Part shown: one piece after another, positions 54,784 through 64,000 of the stretch
Layout: every line of letters begins with the position of its first letter
How positions within the stretch are numbered: position 1 is the stretch's first letter
Origin: Paenibacillus selenitireducens
GTDB lineage: Bacteria; Bacillota; Bacilli; Paenibacillales; Paenibacillaceae
DNA length: 64,000 nt
Direction of reading: 5' to 3'
Assembly (NCBI RefSeq): GCF_002021565.1
Contig: NZ_MSZX01000007.1
Coordinates: 27 to 64,026 of the forward strand
Notes under the pieces: generated by a model
Seen by the model: the letters and a program-made list of their open reading frames with translations, nothing else
The model's database searches: none
Told to the model about the DNA's origin: nothing
Made by a program: the position numbers and the translations under genes

Positions 54784-56397
54784 ATGGCATATGAACCGGT
54801 GTGGACGGCAGATCCGTCCAAGCTGAACAAGTTCGAATTCGTAAAGCTCGAAAAAGATGGCTTAGATGTTATCCGCACAATCATTGAGAAATATGCACTG
54901 GAAGGCTACGATTCGATAACACCTGAAGATATGGACCGCTTCAAATGGGCGGGCGTCTATCAACAGAAACCGAAGAATGGATTCTTCATGATGCGGATCC
55001 GCATCAATGGTGGTATCCTGACTTCCACACAAGCCCGTGCTATCGCTGAAATTGGTCAATTGTACGGACGTGGATTGATCGATGTCACGACGCGCCAAGC
55101 CATTCAATACCACTGGCTGACTGTCGAATCACTGCCGGATATTTTCAAACGATTAGAAGCCGTAGGTCTCTATTCTTATGAAGCATGCGGAGATTGCCCG
55201 CGTACGATCGTCGGGAACCCGCTTGCAGGAATTGATCCGGATGAGTTGGTGGATACCGTGGATTTGGTCGAACAAATCAATGATTACTTCCTAATGAACC
55301 GTGATTTCTCCAACTTGCCTCGTAAATACAAAATGTCGATCTCAAGCAACATCTATAATAACGCACACGCTGAAATCAATGACTTAGCTTTTGTACCGGC
55401 GACCAAAGTGATTGACGGCGAAGAAGTCATCGGATTCCATATCCTTGTTGGCGGCGGATTATCTGCTAAACCCCATTTGGCTCAAAAGCTGGATATCTTC
55501 GTTCGTCCGGAAGAAGCCTTGAAGGTTGCCATTGGCGTAACGACGATTTTCCGTGATTATGGTTACCGTGAGAAACGCCATCACGCGCGGCTGAAATTCC
55601 TTATGGCTGATTGGGGTCCTGAGAAATTCAAAGAAAAACTCATTGAAGTTGTTGGTGAATTACCTTCACGTGGTGAGGATAAGTTAGTTGGCTGGCAAGC
55701 TGCTTACTATGATGGTGTTCATCCACAAAAAGGTGATGGTTTGAACTACATCGGTCTGAATGTTCCTGTAGGACGACTCAATTCCGATGAATTGAATCAG
55801 CTGGCGGATGTCGCTGACCAATACGGCGAAGGTAAACTTCGTACGACGATGTCGCAGAATATCTTGATCAGCGGTGTACCCGATGACAAGGTCGAAGAAG
55901 CTTTACAAGCACCTGTCTTACAACGGCTGACGCCTTTCCCAGAGCATTTCATGAGCCGTACGGTTTCCTGCACAGGGAATGAGTTCTGTAACCTTGCCGT
56001 AGTTGAGACCAAAGAACGCGCACGTGATGTCGCGAAATACTTGGATGAACATGTGGAACTGGATGAGAAAATCCGTATCCATTTCATTGGTTGCCCGAAT
56101 GCTTGCGGTCAAAAGCATATTGCCGATATTGGTCTCCAAGGTGCACTCGTTAAAACACCGGATGGCATGATCGATGCGTTCGATATCGCGGTTGGCGGTA
56201 CACTGGATCCACATGCACCGAAGTTTAACCAAGTGCTTAAAGGACGCGTCAAAGGCGATGATGTAGGACCTGTCCTTAGCCAGCTCGTCCATTTCTACAA
56301 AGAAAATCGCAATGAAGGTGAGACCTTCCATCAATACGTAAATCGTGTGGGTGTACCTGCATTCCAAGAAAAACTAACTGAAATTTTGGCTTCTTAA
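54784..56397 (+). CDS. Ferredoxin-dependent nitrite/sulfite reductase
   Basis: A 537-residue siroheme enzyme with two nitrite/sulfite reductase half-domains. The siroheme and 4Fe-4S cysteines are visible as CTGNEFC and CPNAC near residues 400 and 438, and TTRQAIQYHW is the first-half signature. It carries out six-electron reduction of nitrite to ammonia or sulfite to sulfide in assimilation. No flavoprotein subunit lies nearby, so a ferredoxin is the likely donor. AGGGGG lies 7 bases before the ATG and a strong terminator follows, so it is a single-gene unit. Choosing nitrite over sulfite needs active-site comparison. Confidence 0.9.
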   Translation: MAYEPVWTADPSKLNKFEFVKLEKDGLDVIRTIIEKYALEGYDSITPEDMDRFKWAGVYQQKPKNGFFMMRIRINGGILTSTQARAIAEIGQLYGRGLIDVTTRQAIQYHWLTVESLPDIFKRLEAVGLYSYEACGDCPRTIVGNPLAGIDPDELVDTVDLVEQINDYFLMNRDFSNLPRKYKMSISSNIYNNAHAEINDLAFVPATKVIDGEEVIGFHILVGGGLSAKPHLAQKLDIFVRPEEALKVAIGVTTIFRDYGYREKRHHARLKFLMADWGPEKFKEKLIEVVGELPSRGEDKLVGWQAAYYDGVHPQKGDGLNYIGLNVPVGRLNSDELNQLADVADQYGEGKLRTTMSQNILISGVPDDKVEEALQAPVLQRLTPFPEHFMSRTVSCTGNEFCNLAVVETKERARDVAKYLDEHVELDEKIRIHFIGCPNACGQKHIADIGLQGALVKTPDGMIDAFDIAVGGTLDPHAPKFNQVLKGRVKGDDVGPVLSQLVHFYKENRNEGETFHQYVNRVGVPAFQEKLTEILAS

Positions 56398-56429
56398 TCC
56401 ATTTTCCTCTTTACACTTCACAATAACTA

Positions 56430-56473
56430 GCGACCTGACTTTGGGGGTAATCCCATCAGGTCGTTCTTTTTTT
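56430..56473 (+). terminator. Terminator of the nitrite/sulfite reductase gene
   Basis: GCGACCTGA pairs with TCAGGTCG, with an inner GGG/CCC contact, followed by TTCTTTTTTT. Confidence 0.85.
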
Positions 56474-56499
56474 ATGCCGTTAATGATTAAGGTCATGAG

Positions 56500-56522
56500 A
56501 AAAACCTGGCCGATGGCCAGGT
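56500..56522 (-). terminator. Minus-strand terminator-like hairpin in an intergenic region
   Basis: On the minus strand ACCTGGCC and GGCCAGGT pair perfectly around ATC and are followed by TTTTTC. No annotated minus-strand gene ends here; the uvrA terminator is 300 bp upstream. It may end an unannotated leftward RNA. Confidence 0.6.
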
Positions 56523-56555
56523 CCTTGCTTAAACCCATACGTTTCCAGCATGGGG

Positions 56556-56675
56556 GAGGGATGGGTATGGGGTTCCAACCGCTGTTGAAATCGTGTTGTT
56601 TGAATTTATTTATGCGGTAATAACACGATTTCAAAGGCGGACGCTTTCGCTTTTCCACCCCATACCCATTCCCTC
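56556..56675. repeat. 120-bp two-armed palindrome
   Basis: GAGGGATGGGTATGGGGT (56556-56573) pairs with its near-perfect inverse at 56657-56675, and inside it CCGCTGTTGAAATCGTGTT (56579-56597) pairs 17 of 19 with 56622-56640. The loop contains TTATGCGGTAATA, a core shared with nearby repeats. It has no coding potential. Confidence 0.75.
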
Positions 56676-56751
56676 TTCTGTTCTACTTTGTACGGTCTGC
56701 TAATTCTTTTTTCCTAACCGATCGCTGATGCGGTATTCATATCCATGTTAG

Positions 56752-56826
56752 ATGTAGGTTTTATTGCCAATTTGAAAGTCGTTTTCTGATGCCGAAAAAG
56801 TATACTTTCTTATGCGGTAAAATAAA
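56752..56826. repeat. Intergenic hairpin repeat, copy 1
   Basis: Starts ATGTAGGTTTTATTGCC and ends TATGCGGTAAAATAAA. About four of five bases match the copy at 63683-63756. Outer TTTTATTGCC/GGTAAAATAAA and inner GAAAGT/ACTTTC inverted repeats give a hairpin. It lies next to the uvrA terminator. Confidence 0.7.
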
Positions 56827-56858
56827 GAGCACAATCTGAATTCATCAGATTGTGCTCT
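56826..56858 (-). terminator. Terminator of uvrA
   Basis: AGAGCACAATCTGA and TCAGATTGTGCTCT pair perfectly over 14 bp with a 5-nt loop; the minus strand continues TTTATTTTA. It is 20 bases from the uvrA stop. Confidence 0.85.
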
Positions 56859-56877
56859 AGGATCATGCTAATCTATG

Positions 56878-59742
56878 TTACACCGATGCCGTCTCAAGTT
56901 GTTGCTCCGTACGAATCCGGTCGCGCTCTAGAATAGGTTTGAGGTAGTGACCCGTATAAGAGGTATCATTCTTCACCACATGCTCTGGTGTCCCGGTTGC
57001 AATAATGGTTCCGCCTCCGCTTCCTCCCTCTGGCCCTAAATCGATTAAATAGTCTGCTGTCTTGATGACATCCAGATTATGTTCGATCACAAGAACGGTC
57101 TCCCCCGAATCTACAAGACGATGCAACACCGTCAAGAGTCGATCGATATCATCCACATGCAATCCCGTTGTCGGTTCATCCAGAATGTACATCATCTTCC
57201 CTGTGCTCCGGCGGTACAATTCAGCAGCCAGCTTCACGCGCTGTGCTTCCCCACCGGATAAGGTTGTAGCAGGTTGACCCATGTTCACATAGCCTAGACC
57301 TACATCCATCAGCGTTTGCAGCTTACGGTGAATTTTCGGAATGTTCTTGAAGAATTCCGTAGCATCTTCCACGGTCATCCCTAGTACATCTGCAATGCTG
57401 CTGCCTTTATATTTCACTTCCAACGTTTCACGGTTATAACGTTTGCCCTTGCAGACTTCACAAGGCACATAGACGTCCGGCAAGAAGTGCATCTCAATCT
57501 TAATGATTCCGTCGCCTCGGCAAGCCTCACAACGTCCGCCCTTCACGTTAAAGCTGAAGCGGCCTTTCTTATAGCCGCGAATCTTGGCTTCATTCGTGGA
57601 GGCGAAGACATCGCGAATGTCGTCGAATACGCCGGTATACGTGGCTAGATTCGAACGCGGTGTCCGTCCGATTGGCGATTGGTCAATATCAATGACGCGC
57701 TCGATTTGCTCGATCCCTTTCATTTCACGATATTGTCCTGGACGCACCTTCGCTTTATTCAAATCTCTGGCAAGCGTCTTATAGAGAATCTCATTGACCA
57801 ACGTCGATTTCCCGGAACCTGACACTCCTGTTACCGCCGTAAATACGCCCAACGGAATCTTCACGTTCACGTTCTTCAGGTTGTTCTCCTTGGCCCCTTT
57901 GATCTCGAGCCAACGATCATCCGTTTTACGACGTTCTAGTGGTACCGGAATGAACTTGCGTCCACTCAGATACTGACCCGTTAACGAATTCTCATTCGCC
58001 ATAATTTCTTCAGGAGTGCCCTCGGCACAGACGACGCCGCCATGAATTCCCGCACCCGGTCCCATATCGATAATGTAATCGGCAGCAAGCATGGTATCTT
58101 CATCATGCTCCACCACGATTAACGTGTTCCCTAAATCCCGCATATGCTCCAGCGTCTGAATCAATCGATCATTATCACGTTGATGCAGACCAATACTAGG
58201 CTCGTCCAGAATATAGAGAACGCCCATCAAGCTAGAACCGATCTGCGTTGCAAGGCGAATCCGCTGTGCTTCACCGCCGGACAACGTCCCTGCAGCACGG
58301 CTAAGCGTCAAATACTGAAGACCTACATTAACAAGGAAGCCTAAGCGAGCATTAATCTCTTTCAAGATTAATTGGGCAATTGTCTGTTCTTTCGCCGTCA
58401 GATCCAAACCTGTGAAGAATTGATCCGCTTCACCAATCGATAACGAAGTCACATACGCCATGTTCTTGTCATTGATCGTTACCGCTAAGCTCTCCTTCTT
58501 CAACCGGTCCCCTTTACAAGTACCGCAAGGCTTCGCACTCATATAAGCTTCGATATATTCACGAATCCCTTCGGACCCTGTATCCCGATATCGACGCTCT
58601 AAATTATTGATAATTCCTTCGAACGGTACGAGCGCTTCCTTCTTGTGCCCGAAATCATTCTCATATTTGAAGCGAATCTTTTCTTTGCCCGTGCCTTGTA
58701 GCAATTTCGTCATTTGTTCTTTCTCGAGAGCCGAGACAGGAATATCGGTTGGAATCCCATAATGCTCACACACCGATTTCAGAAATTGCGGATAATAGTT
58801 CGACGTACTTCCTGCCCACGCTTCAAATGCGCCATCTTCAATCGTTAGCTCCGGCTTCGGCACCAACAAGTCAGGATCGACAATCATCTTCACACCTAAT
58901 CCATCACAATCCGGACAAGCGCCGAATGGGCTGTTGAATGAGAACATCCGCGGTGCCAGCTCATCAATACTGAAGCCGCATACGGGACAAGCTAAGTTCG
59001 AGCTGAACATCAGCTCTTCTTTATCTATAATATCGACAAGCAATTGACCACCAGACAACTTCAAGGCGGTCTCGATCGAATCCGCGAGACGGGTCTGTAC
59101 ATCATCCTTCACGACAATCCGATCGACCACGACTTCGATATTGTGTTTCTTATTCTTCTCCAGCTCGATGGTTTCGCTTAAATCACGAATTTCCCCATTG
59201 ACCCGGACCCGTACAAAACCTTGCTTCTGAATATCTGCAAGCAGCTTCGTATGTTCTCCCTTACGACCTGACACGATTGGTGCTAGAATCTGAAGCTTAG
59301 TCCGCTCCGGATATTGGATAATCCGGTCTACCATTTGTTCTACAGTCTGAGACGTAATCTCAATCCCATGCTCTGGGCAATGCGGTCGACCAATGCGGGC
59401 GAACAACAACCGTAAATAATCGTAAATCTCCGTTACCGTACCCACCGTTGACCGAGGGTTGCGGCTCGTTGTCTTCTGATCAATCGAGATCGCCGGAGAC
59501 AAGCCATCGATCGAATCGACATCCGGCTTCTCCATTTGTCCTAGAAATTGACGAGCGTAAGCAGATAAGGATTCCACGTATCTACGTTGACCTTCGGCAT
59601 AAATCGTATCGAATGCCAGGGATGATTTACCTGAACCACTCAAGCCGGTAAGAACTACAAAACGATCACGCGGGATTGTTACATCAATATTTTTTAAATT
59701 ATGCGCTCGTGCGCCTTTGATGACGATGTTTTCGCTTGCCAC
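56878..59742 (-). CDS. uvrA: Excinuclease ABC subunit A
   Basis: A 954-residue UvrA. It has two ABC modules ([12 protein letters not shown] near residue 31 and [11 protein letters not shown] near 645), signatures [10 protein letters not shown] and [10 protein letters not shown], and zinc fingers CPVC...CPDC and CEAC...CEVC. It finds bulky DNA lesions with UvrB. The start is GTG 59742 with GGGGG 7 bases upstream; an upstream in-frame start would add 15 residues without family support. It lies 105 bases after uvrB in one operon, ending at a strong terminator. Confidence 0.97.
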   Translation of the reverse strand: MASENIVIKGARAHNLKNIDVTIPRDRFVVLTGLSGSGKSSLAFDTIYAEGQRRYVESLSAYARQFLGQMEKPDVDSIDGLSPAISIDQKTTSRNPRSTVGTVTEIYDYLRLLFARIGRPHCPEHGIEITSQTVEQMVDRIIQYPERTKLQILAPIVSGRKGEHTKLLADIQKQGFVRVRVNGEIRDLSETIELEKNKKHNIEVVVDRIVVKDDVQTRLADSIETALKLSGGQLLVDIIDKEELMFSSNLACPVCGFSIDELAPRMFSFNSPFGACPDCDGLGVKMIVDPDLLVPKPELTIEDGAFEAWAGSTSNYYPQFLKSVCEHYGIPTDIPVSALEKEQMTKLLQGTGKEKIRFKYENDFGHKKEALVPFEGIINNLERRYRDTGSEGIREYIEAYMSAKPCGTCKGDRLKKESLAVTINDKNMAYVTSLSIGEADQFFTGLDLTAKEQTIAQLILKEINARLGFLVNVGLQYLTLSRAAGTLSGGEAQRIRLATQIGSSLMGVLYILDEPSIGLHQRDNDRLIQTLEHMRDLGNTLIVVEHDEDTMLAADYIIDMGPGAGIHGGVVCAEGTPEEIMANENSLTGQYLSGRKFIPVPLERRKTDDRWLEIKGAKENNLKNVNVKIPLGVFTAVTGVSGSGKSTLVNEILYKTLARDLNKAKVRPGQYREMKGIEQIERVIDIDQSPIGRTPRSNLATYTGVFDDIRDVFASTNEAKIRGYKKGRFSFNVKGGRCEACRGDGIIKIEMHFLPDVYVPCEVCKGKRYNRETLEVKYKGSSIADVLGMTVEDATEFFKNIPKIHRKLQTLMDVGLGYVNMGQPATTLSGGEAQRVKLAAELYRRSTGKMMYILDEPTTGLHVDDIDRLLTVLHRLVDSGETVLVIEHNLDVIKTADYLIDLGPEGGSGGGTIIATGTPEHVVKNDTSYTGHYLKPILERDRIRTEQQLETASV

Positions 59743-59847
59743 AACTATACCCCCTGCCCCCAAATGTGGGGATTTACAAATACGCACCTGTTCATATGAA
59801 TAGCATTGCCCAACTCACCTAGTCATAGACTTATAGATTCGCTTGGC

Positions 59848-61842
59848 TTAATCTTGTGATTTCAATTCCAGCAAAGCATCACGCAACTCGGCTGCACGCT
59901 CGAACTGTAGGTTCTTCGCAGCTTCCTTCATCTCGGCCTCGAGACGTTCGATCATCGAATGGCGATCCTTCTTCGACATCTTCTCGCCTGCACCCGTCAA
60001 ATAATCGCTCTTCTGCTCAGCAACCTTCGTCGCCTCAATAACCTCACGCACTTTTTTCTTAATGGTCTGCGGTGTGATACCATGTTTCTCGTTGTAAGCA
60101 ATTTGGATCTCACGACGACGATTCGTCTCCGTGATCGCTTTGTTCATCGAATCGGTCATCTTATCCGCGTACATGATTACATACCCTTCAGCATTACGCG
60201 CCGCGCGCCCAATCGTCTGGATCAAGGAACGTTCCGCACGGAGGAAGCCCTCTTTATCTGCATCCAGAATGGCAACCAAGGATACCTCCGGCAAGTCAAG
60301 ACCTTCCCGCAGCAGGTTAATCCCTACAAGCACGTGGAAGGTTCCTAACCGTAGATCCCGCAGAATCGACATCCGTTCCAAGGTCTTGATATCGGAGTGC
60401 AAGTAACGTACTTTAATGCCAATTTCCTTGAAGTAATCCGTTAAGTCCTCGGACATCTTCTTCGTCAATGTCGTAACAAGCACACGTTCGTCTTTCGCAA
60501 TCCGATCTCGGATCTCTCCAATCAGATCATCAATTTGCCCTTTCGTCGGACGAATCTCTATTATCGGATCTAGAAGCCCCGTTGGACGAATAATCTGTTC
60601 CACCATCTCTGGACAACGCTCCAACTCATAAGGTCCAGGTGTAGCAGACACGCAAATCAGCTGATTTATCTTCGATTGGAACTCTTCGAATTGCAGCGGA
60701 CGGTTATCCAGCGCCGATGGCAGCCGGAATCCATGCTCCACGAGGACGGTCTTCCGCGCACGGTCCCCGTTATACATCCCGCGGATTTGAGGCAAAGAAA
60801 CGTGAGACTCATCCGCTACGATGAGGAAATCATCCGGGAAGTAGTCTAGTAACGTGTATGGTGTTGCGCCAGGTTCACGGAACGTCAATGGACCGGAATA
60901 GTTCTCGATCCCGGAACAAAAGCCCACTTCCTGCATCATTTCGATATCATAGCGCGTCCGCTGTTCCAAGCGCTGCGCTTCCAGCAGCTTGCCATTCGAC
61001 TTCAATACGGCTAACCGCTCCTCTAATTCCCGTTCAATATTCACGAGCGCGACCTTCATCGTCTCTTCTTGGGTAACGAAGTGAGACGCCGGGAAGATGG
61101 AGATATGATCGCGTTCGCCGATCAATTCACCCGTTAATACATCAATCTCTGTAATCCGTTCAATTTCATCCCCGAACAGCTCAATCCGTACCGCATGCTC
61201 TCCCTTGGACGCCGGGAAAATCTCAACGACATCCCCGCGTACACGGAATGTACCCCGCACGAAGTTCAGATCATTCCGTTGGTACTGAATATCCACGAGC
61301 TTGGATAAGATCTGATTCCGCGGCTTCTCCATGCCGACGCGAAGCGATAACACGAGACTCTTATACTCGAGTGGCGATCCCAAACCATAAATACAGGATA
61401 CGCTCGCTACGATAATGACATCTCGACGTTCGAACAACGACGCTGTCGCGGAGTGACGAAGCTTGTCAATTTCTTCATTGATACTCGAGTCCTTCTCGAT
61501 GAACGTATCGGAGGACGGGATATAGGCTTCCGGTTGGTAATAATCATAGTAACTGACGAAATATTCGACTGCATTATTCGGAAAGAACTCTTTGAACTCG
61601 CTGCACAGCTGAGCTGCCAGCGTCTTGTTGTGTGCAATGACTAACGTCGGCCGATTCACTTGAGCAATCATCTGCGCAATCGTAAAAGTCTTCCCCGTTC
61701 CTGTTGCACCGAGCAGCGTCTGAATCTTTTTCCCTTGCTGAACTCCTTCAACTAACTGTAGAATCGCTTGCGGTTGATCGCCTTGCGGTGAAAACTCGGA
61801 TTCGATTTGGAATTGCTTTGAACTTACCACAATATCGCTCAT
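59848..61842 (-). CDS. uvrB: Excinuclease ABC subunit B
   Basis: A 664-residue helicase-like protein with Walker A GATGTGKT near residue 45, the beta-hairpin [10 protein letters not shown] near 100 that probes the damaged strand, DESH, later helicase motifs (QTIGRAAR) and a C-terminal UVR domain ([17 protein letters not shown]). It receives the lesion from UvrA and recruits UvrC. It is the first gene of uvrBA, divergent from motAB. I see no convincing LexA box upstream. Confidence 0.97.
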   Translation of the reverse strand: MSDIVVSSKQFQIESEFSPQGDQPQAILQLVEGVQQGKKIQTLLGATGTGKTFTIAQMIAQVNRPTLVIAHNKTLAAQLCSEFKEFFPNNAVEYFVSYYDYYQPEAYIPSSDTFIEKDSSINEEIDKLRHSATASLFERRDVIIVASVSCIYGLGSPLEYKSLVLSLRVGMEKPRNQILSKLVDIQYQRNDLNFVRGTFRVRGDVVEIFPASKGEHAVRIELFGDEIERITEIDVLTGELIGERDHISIFPASHFVTQEETMKVALVNIERELEERLAVLKSNGKLLEAQRLEQRTRYDIEMMQEVGFCSGIENYSGPLTFREPGATPYTLLDYFPDDFLIVADESHVSLPQIRGMYNGDRARKTVLVEHGFRLPSALDNRPLQFEEFQSKINQLICVSATPGPYELERCPEMVEQIIRPTGLLDPIIEIRPTKGQIDDLIGEIRDRIAKDERVLVTTLTKKMSEDLTDYFKEIGIKVRYLHSDIKTLERMSILRDLRLGTFHVLVGINLLREGLDLPEVSLVAILDADKEGFLRAERSLIQTIGRAARNAEGYVIMYADKMTDSMNKAITETNRRREIQIAYNEKHGITPQTIKKKVREVIEATKVAEQKSDYLTGAGEKMSKKDRHSMIERLEAEMKEAAKNLQFERAAELRDALLELKSQD

Positions 61843-61900
61843 TGGACTTCATCACCCACACCGTGTAAAATATTTACCTGCATGCATCCATAACAGGCCC

Positions 61901-61928
61901 TAAACTATATGTTGAATCTTCCCGATAA
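61901..61928 (+). promoter_or_regulatory. SigD-like flagellar promoter for motAB
   Basis: TAAA, 16 bp, then CCCGATAA, against the SigD consensus TAAA-N14-16-GCCGATAT. The CCGATA core is intact. Transcription would begin near 61935, giving a leader of about 120 nt before motA. Confidence 0.6.
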
Positions 61929-62057
61929 ATGCATTAGGAAGATGTTACCTCTTAGATGTGTATTCCAGTATATATAGGAATATTTGTTCCCGTTTATTAT
62001 ACCTTTTTCTCGAACTGGTTGCAAATTGAAAATCCACTACAGGAGTTGTTACGGTTC

Positions 62058-62864
62058 ATGGATATGACCACGATCTTCGGCCTATTGGCTGGACTCGCCG
62101 CCCTCATCGGCGGATTTTTATTAGAAGGCGGTCAATTTGGCGGTCTTCTCAAACTAACGGCAGCACTTATTGTATTCGGCGGTACTTTTGCCGCGGTGAT
62201 CATCAGCTTCCCCTTATCACGATTGCGCACCATCCCTCAAGCGCTGAAATTTGCGTTTACGAAGCCGGAATACCACCAGAATGAACTCATGGATGAATTG
62301 ACAGAGTTCGCGTCCATTACGCGCCGTCATGGCTTGCTGGCTATTGAGAAACGAGTATCCGCGCATCCGAACGAATTTTTGCGGGAAGGACTTCTCATGA
62401 CTATCGACGGCACGGACCCTCAGCTGATCCGTCAAATTCTGGAGCTGGAGATGGACGTCGCGGAGCAGAAACACGAAAATCATGCCAAAATGTTCGAGTC
62501 CGCTGGCGGGTACGCTCCCACGATGGGGATTATCGGTACGGTCATGGGACTCATTCATGTGCTCGGCAATTTAACCGATCCCAGCACCTTAGGCGCATCC
62601 ATTGCGATTGCTTTTACCGCTACACTCTATGGTGTTGTTAGCGCGAATCTCATTTACTTGCCGATCGCCTCCAAAATTCAAACGCGCAGCCAGGATGAAC
62701 TTCAGCATATGGAATTTATCATGCAAGGTATATTGGCCATTCAAGCTGGAGAACATCCGCATGTCGTTCGTAGGAAGTTAAATTCCATGCTTCTCGTGGA
62801 GGACCCGTCTATCACCCTATTACAACTCAAGAAGAAGGCGATCGAGCATGAGACGCAAGAGTAG
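62058..62864 (+). CDS. motA: Flagellar motor stator protein MotA
   Basis: A 268-residue protein with four membrane spans, a large cytoplasmic loop and the conserved GYAPTMGIIGTVMGLIHVL of the third span that lines the ion channel. It forms the stator with MotB. ATG 62058 gives the usual family length; AGGAG lies 12 bases upstream, slightly far, and a longer reading from 61956 lacks family support. It overlaps motB by 17 bases. Confidence 0.93.
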   Translation: MDMTTIFGLLAGLAALIGGFLLEGGQFGGLLKLTAALIVFGGTFAAVIISFPLSRLRTIPQALKFAFTKPEYHQNELMDELTEFASITRRHGLLAIEKRVSAHPNEFLREGLLMTIDGTDPQLIRQILELEMDVAEQKHENHAKMFESAGGYAPTMGIIGTVMGLIHVLGNLTDPSTLGASIAIAFTATLYGVVSANLIYLPIASKIQTRSQDELQHMEFIMQGILAIQAGEHPHVVRRKLNSMLLVEDPSITLLQLKKKAIEHETQE

Positions 62865-63636
62865 ACGCCGCATCAAGCCCGTCTCCAAGGGCCATGAAAG
62901 ATGGCTGATTACATACGCCGACCTTATTACACTATTAATGATCTTCTTTGTCATTATGTTCTCGGTAAGTCAGATTGATGCAGATAAATATGATTCCTTA
63001 TCCCAAGATCTTCGTACGACCTTTCGGCATGCAGACGGTGTTCTTGAAGATGGGAAAGGAGTTACGGAGGGCCAGAACGCGTCTGTCTTGCCCCATCTGC
63101 CCGTAAACCCCACGGCAACGAACCCGACGCAGCAGCCGATGACCGAACGGGAACTGCAGTTTAGACAGCAAGAGCAGGAATTACAGCAATTTAAATCCGT
63201 CATTGAGACCTATGTCCAAGACCACCAGCTCAGTTCTGAAGTATCCATTACTGATACCGAGAAAGGGATCTCTATTCATTTAAGCGATCAATTCCTATTT
63301 GATCTCGGCAAAGCCGAGCTGAAAGAGAAATCCCAGCCTATGCTCAATAAATTAGGCAGCTTGTTCAGTCAGCTGGATACGACGATCAGTATTGAAGGTC
63401 ATACGGATGATTTAGTCATCCAGCCCGGCGGAACCTATAAAGATAACTGGGAGCTCTCCGCAGCCCGAGCCTTGTCCGTCCTTCGCTATTTCATTGACCA
63501 AGCGCATTTAGATGCGAACAAATTCCAAATTGCAGGTTACGGGGATACGCATCCCGTCGCACCGAACGATTCCGCTCTGAATCGGCAGAAGAATCGACGT
63601 GTGGAAATGATTGTATTACGTAAATTACAGCAATGA
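62848..63636 (+). CDS. motB: Flagellar motor stator protein MotB
   Basis: A 262-residue protein with a basic cytoplasmic start, one membrane span with the ion-carrying Asp in TYADLITLL (about Asp25), a Gln/Glu-rich linker that could coil (about 95-125), and an OmpA-type peptidoglycan-binding domain (SIEGHTDD, NWELSAARA). It anchors the stator to the wall. Coupling ion (proton or sodium) is not assignable by eye. It is translationally coupled to motA. Confidence 0.94.
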   Translation: MRRKSRRRIKPVSKGHERWLITYADLITLLMIFFVIMFSVSQIDADKYDSLSQDLRTTFRHADGVLEDGKGVTEGQNASVLPHLPVNPTATNPTQQPMTERELQFRQQEQELQQFKSVIETYVQDHQLSSEVSITDTEKGISIHLSDQFLFDLGKAELKEKSQPMLNKLGSLFSQLDTTISIEGHTDDLVIQPGGTYKDNWELSAARALSVLRYFIDQAHLDANKFQIAGYGDTHPVAPNDSALNRQKNRRVEMIVLRKLQQ

Positions 63637-63682
63637 GAAAACCTCTATCGAGGCATTTCGAAGAATGAGCGACCGCGATTAC

Positions 63683-63756
63683 ATGTAGGTTTTATCGCCA
63701 ATCAGAAAGTCGCTTTCGCATGCCAAAAACTTAAACTTTCTGATGTGGTAATAAAG
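63683..63756. repeat. Intergenic hairpin repeat, copy 2
   Basis: Starts ATGTAGGTTTTATCGCC and ends GATGTGGTAATAAAG. It contains perfect 10-bp inverted repeats ATCAGAAAGT/ACTTTCTGAT inside TTTATCGCC/GGTAATAAA. It is the partner of the copy at 56752-56826 and likewise stands next to a terminator. Confidence 0.7.
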
Positions 63757-63763
63757 ACAACAT

Positions 63764-63807
63764 AGAGCAATCCTAAACACATCATCTGTGAGCAGGATTG
63801 CTCTTTT
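63764..63807 (+). terminator. Terminator of motAB
   Basis: AGAGCAATCCT pairs perfectly over 11 bp with AGGATTGCTCT, followed by TTTTGC. It lies about 130 bases past motB with repeat copy 2 in between. Confidence 0.75.
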
Positions 63808-63926
63808 GCTACCAAGTCCTGCCTTTCCCCCGTCGTAAGTCTAGGAAGATTCCCGTCGGGAGTACGTTTTGGGCCAGTACTGTCTAATATACAATAGTAT
63901 TATTAAGAGACAGGTTGGTGACGGAA

Positions 63927-64000
63927 GTGAGCAGGAAAATCTATATTCTTCTTACCGATACAGGGACTTTATTCTCCCGGGCCATCGGACTTTATACAAA
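63927..64000 (+). CDS. Partial gene, possibly a permuted papain-like (YiiX/YebB-type) hydrolase
   Basis: GTG 63927 opens a frame running off the right edge. The visible 24 residues begin SRKIYILLTDTGTLFSRAIG. This start resembles Bacillus-group proteins of the permuted NlpC/P60 (YiiX/YebB-like) group, which begin with a similar strand and TDTGTLF, but too little is present to be sure. The ribosome binding site is weak (GGTGACGGAA). Confidence 0.5.
   Translation, partial: MSRKIYILLTDTGTLFSRAIGLYT

Noticed and set aside
54657-54884. 75-codon minus-strand frame at the start of the nitrite/sulfite reductase gene
   Set aside because: It reads antisense through the reductase start and its promoter and has no ribosome binding site.
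56430-56880. CRISPR-like array in the repeat-rich interval
   Set aside because: The repeats are few, unevenly spaced, palindromic and diverged, with no regular spacers and no cas genes in the window.
62005-62030. CGAACTGGTTGC as a LexA (DinR) box between uvrB and motA
   Set aside because: Only the first half-site matches the CGAAC-N4-GTTCG form; the second half is wrong, and it lies closer to motA than to uvrB.

Overview
The window looks like a chromosomal segment of a motile, Gram-positive Paenibacillus-type bacterium (Bacillota). The evidence is the pcrB-pcrA-ligA order, a MalR/MdxEFG-type maltodextrin system with a cre-like site, strong GGAGG ribosome binding sites with GTG/TTG starts, a SigD-like motility promoter, a YheO/DauR-type regulator, copper-amine-oxidase 'stalk' proteins and an S-layer-glycan-like polysaccharide cluster. 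The assignment comes from gene content and order, not from a database search.

Layout. 1-325 is the 5' end of a 16S rRNA gene read leftward, with tandem rrn promoters. 0.7-11.1 kb is a maltodextrin/starch module: a GH15 glucoamylase-like enzyme and a LacI-family regulator leftward, and a maltodextrin ABC transporter, a GH13 lipoprotein amylase and a neopullulanase-like enzyme rightward from a shared operator region. 11.2-14.4 kb is a second CUT1 sugar ABC transporter. 14.7-19.8 kb is pcrB-pcrA-ligA. 20.1-23.2 kb is an ECF vitamin-type transporter. 23.3-42.6 kb is a large polysaccharide locus: an initiating undecaprenyl-phosphate sugar transferase, four glycosyltransferases, dTDP-rhamnose genes, two further epimerases, a Wzm/Wzt exporter and an O-antigen-ligase-like protein. 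Its core (about 29.8-38.6 kb) is visibly more AT-rich than the flanks. 42.7-46.4 kb holds galU and a long U32-family protein. 46.7-49.8 kb holds a secreted HtrA-like protease with a stalk-domain partner. 50.1-54.1 kb is a four-gene set I read as D-amino-acid catabolism. 54.3-56.4 kb has a small membrane protein and a siroheme nitrite/sulfite reductase. 56.9-61.8 kb is uvrB-uvrA, 62.1-63.6 kb is motA-motB, and a partial gene runs off the right edge.

How the parts work together. In the starch module, extracellular maltodextrins are trimmed by the lipoprotein amylase, imported by MalEFG and split inside by the neopullulanase-like and GH15 enzymes, under MalR and probably CcpA. In the polysaccharide locus a lipid-linked chain containing rhamnose would start on the WbaP/WsfP-type transferase, be elongated on the cytoplasmic face, exit through Wzm/Wzt and be transferred by the ligase-like protein. 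That is the logic known for S-layer glycans of Paenibacillus and Geobacillus.

Most worth a second look: the coiled-coil glycosyltransferase that could act as a chain-length ruler; the D-amino-acid operon with a RidA protein; a pair of roughly 75-bp hairpin-forming repeats plus a 120-bp palindrome in intergenic DNA; a 40-residue membrane protein whose ribosome binding site lies inside a terminator-like hairpin; and matching hairpins directly after both sugar-binding-protein genes. All calls were made by eye, without alignment or folding software.
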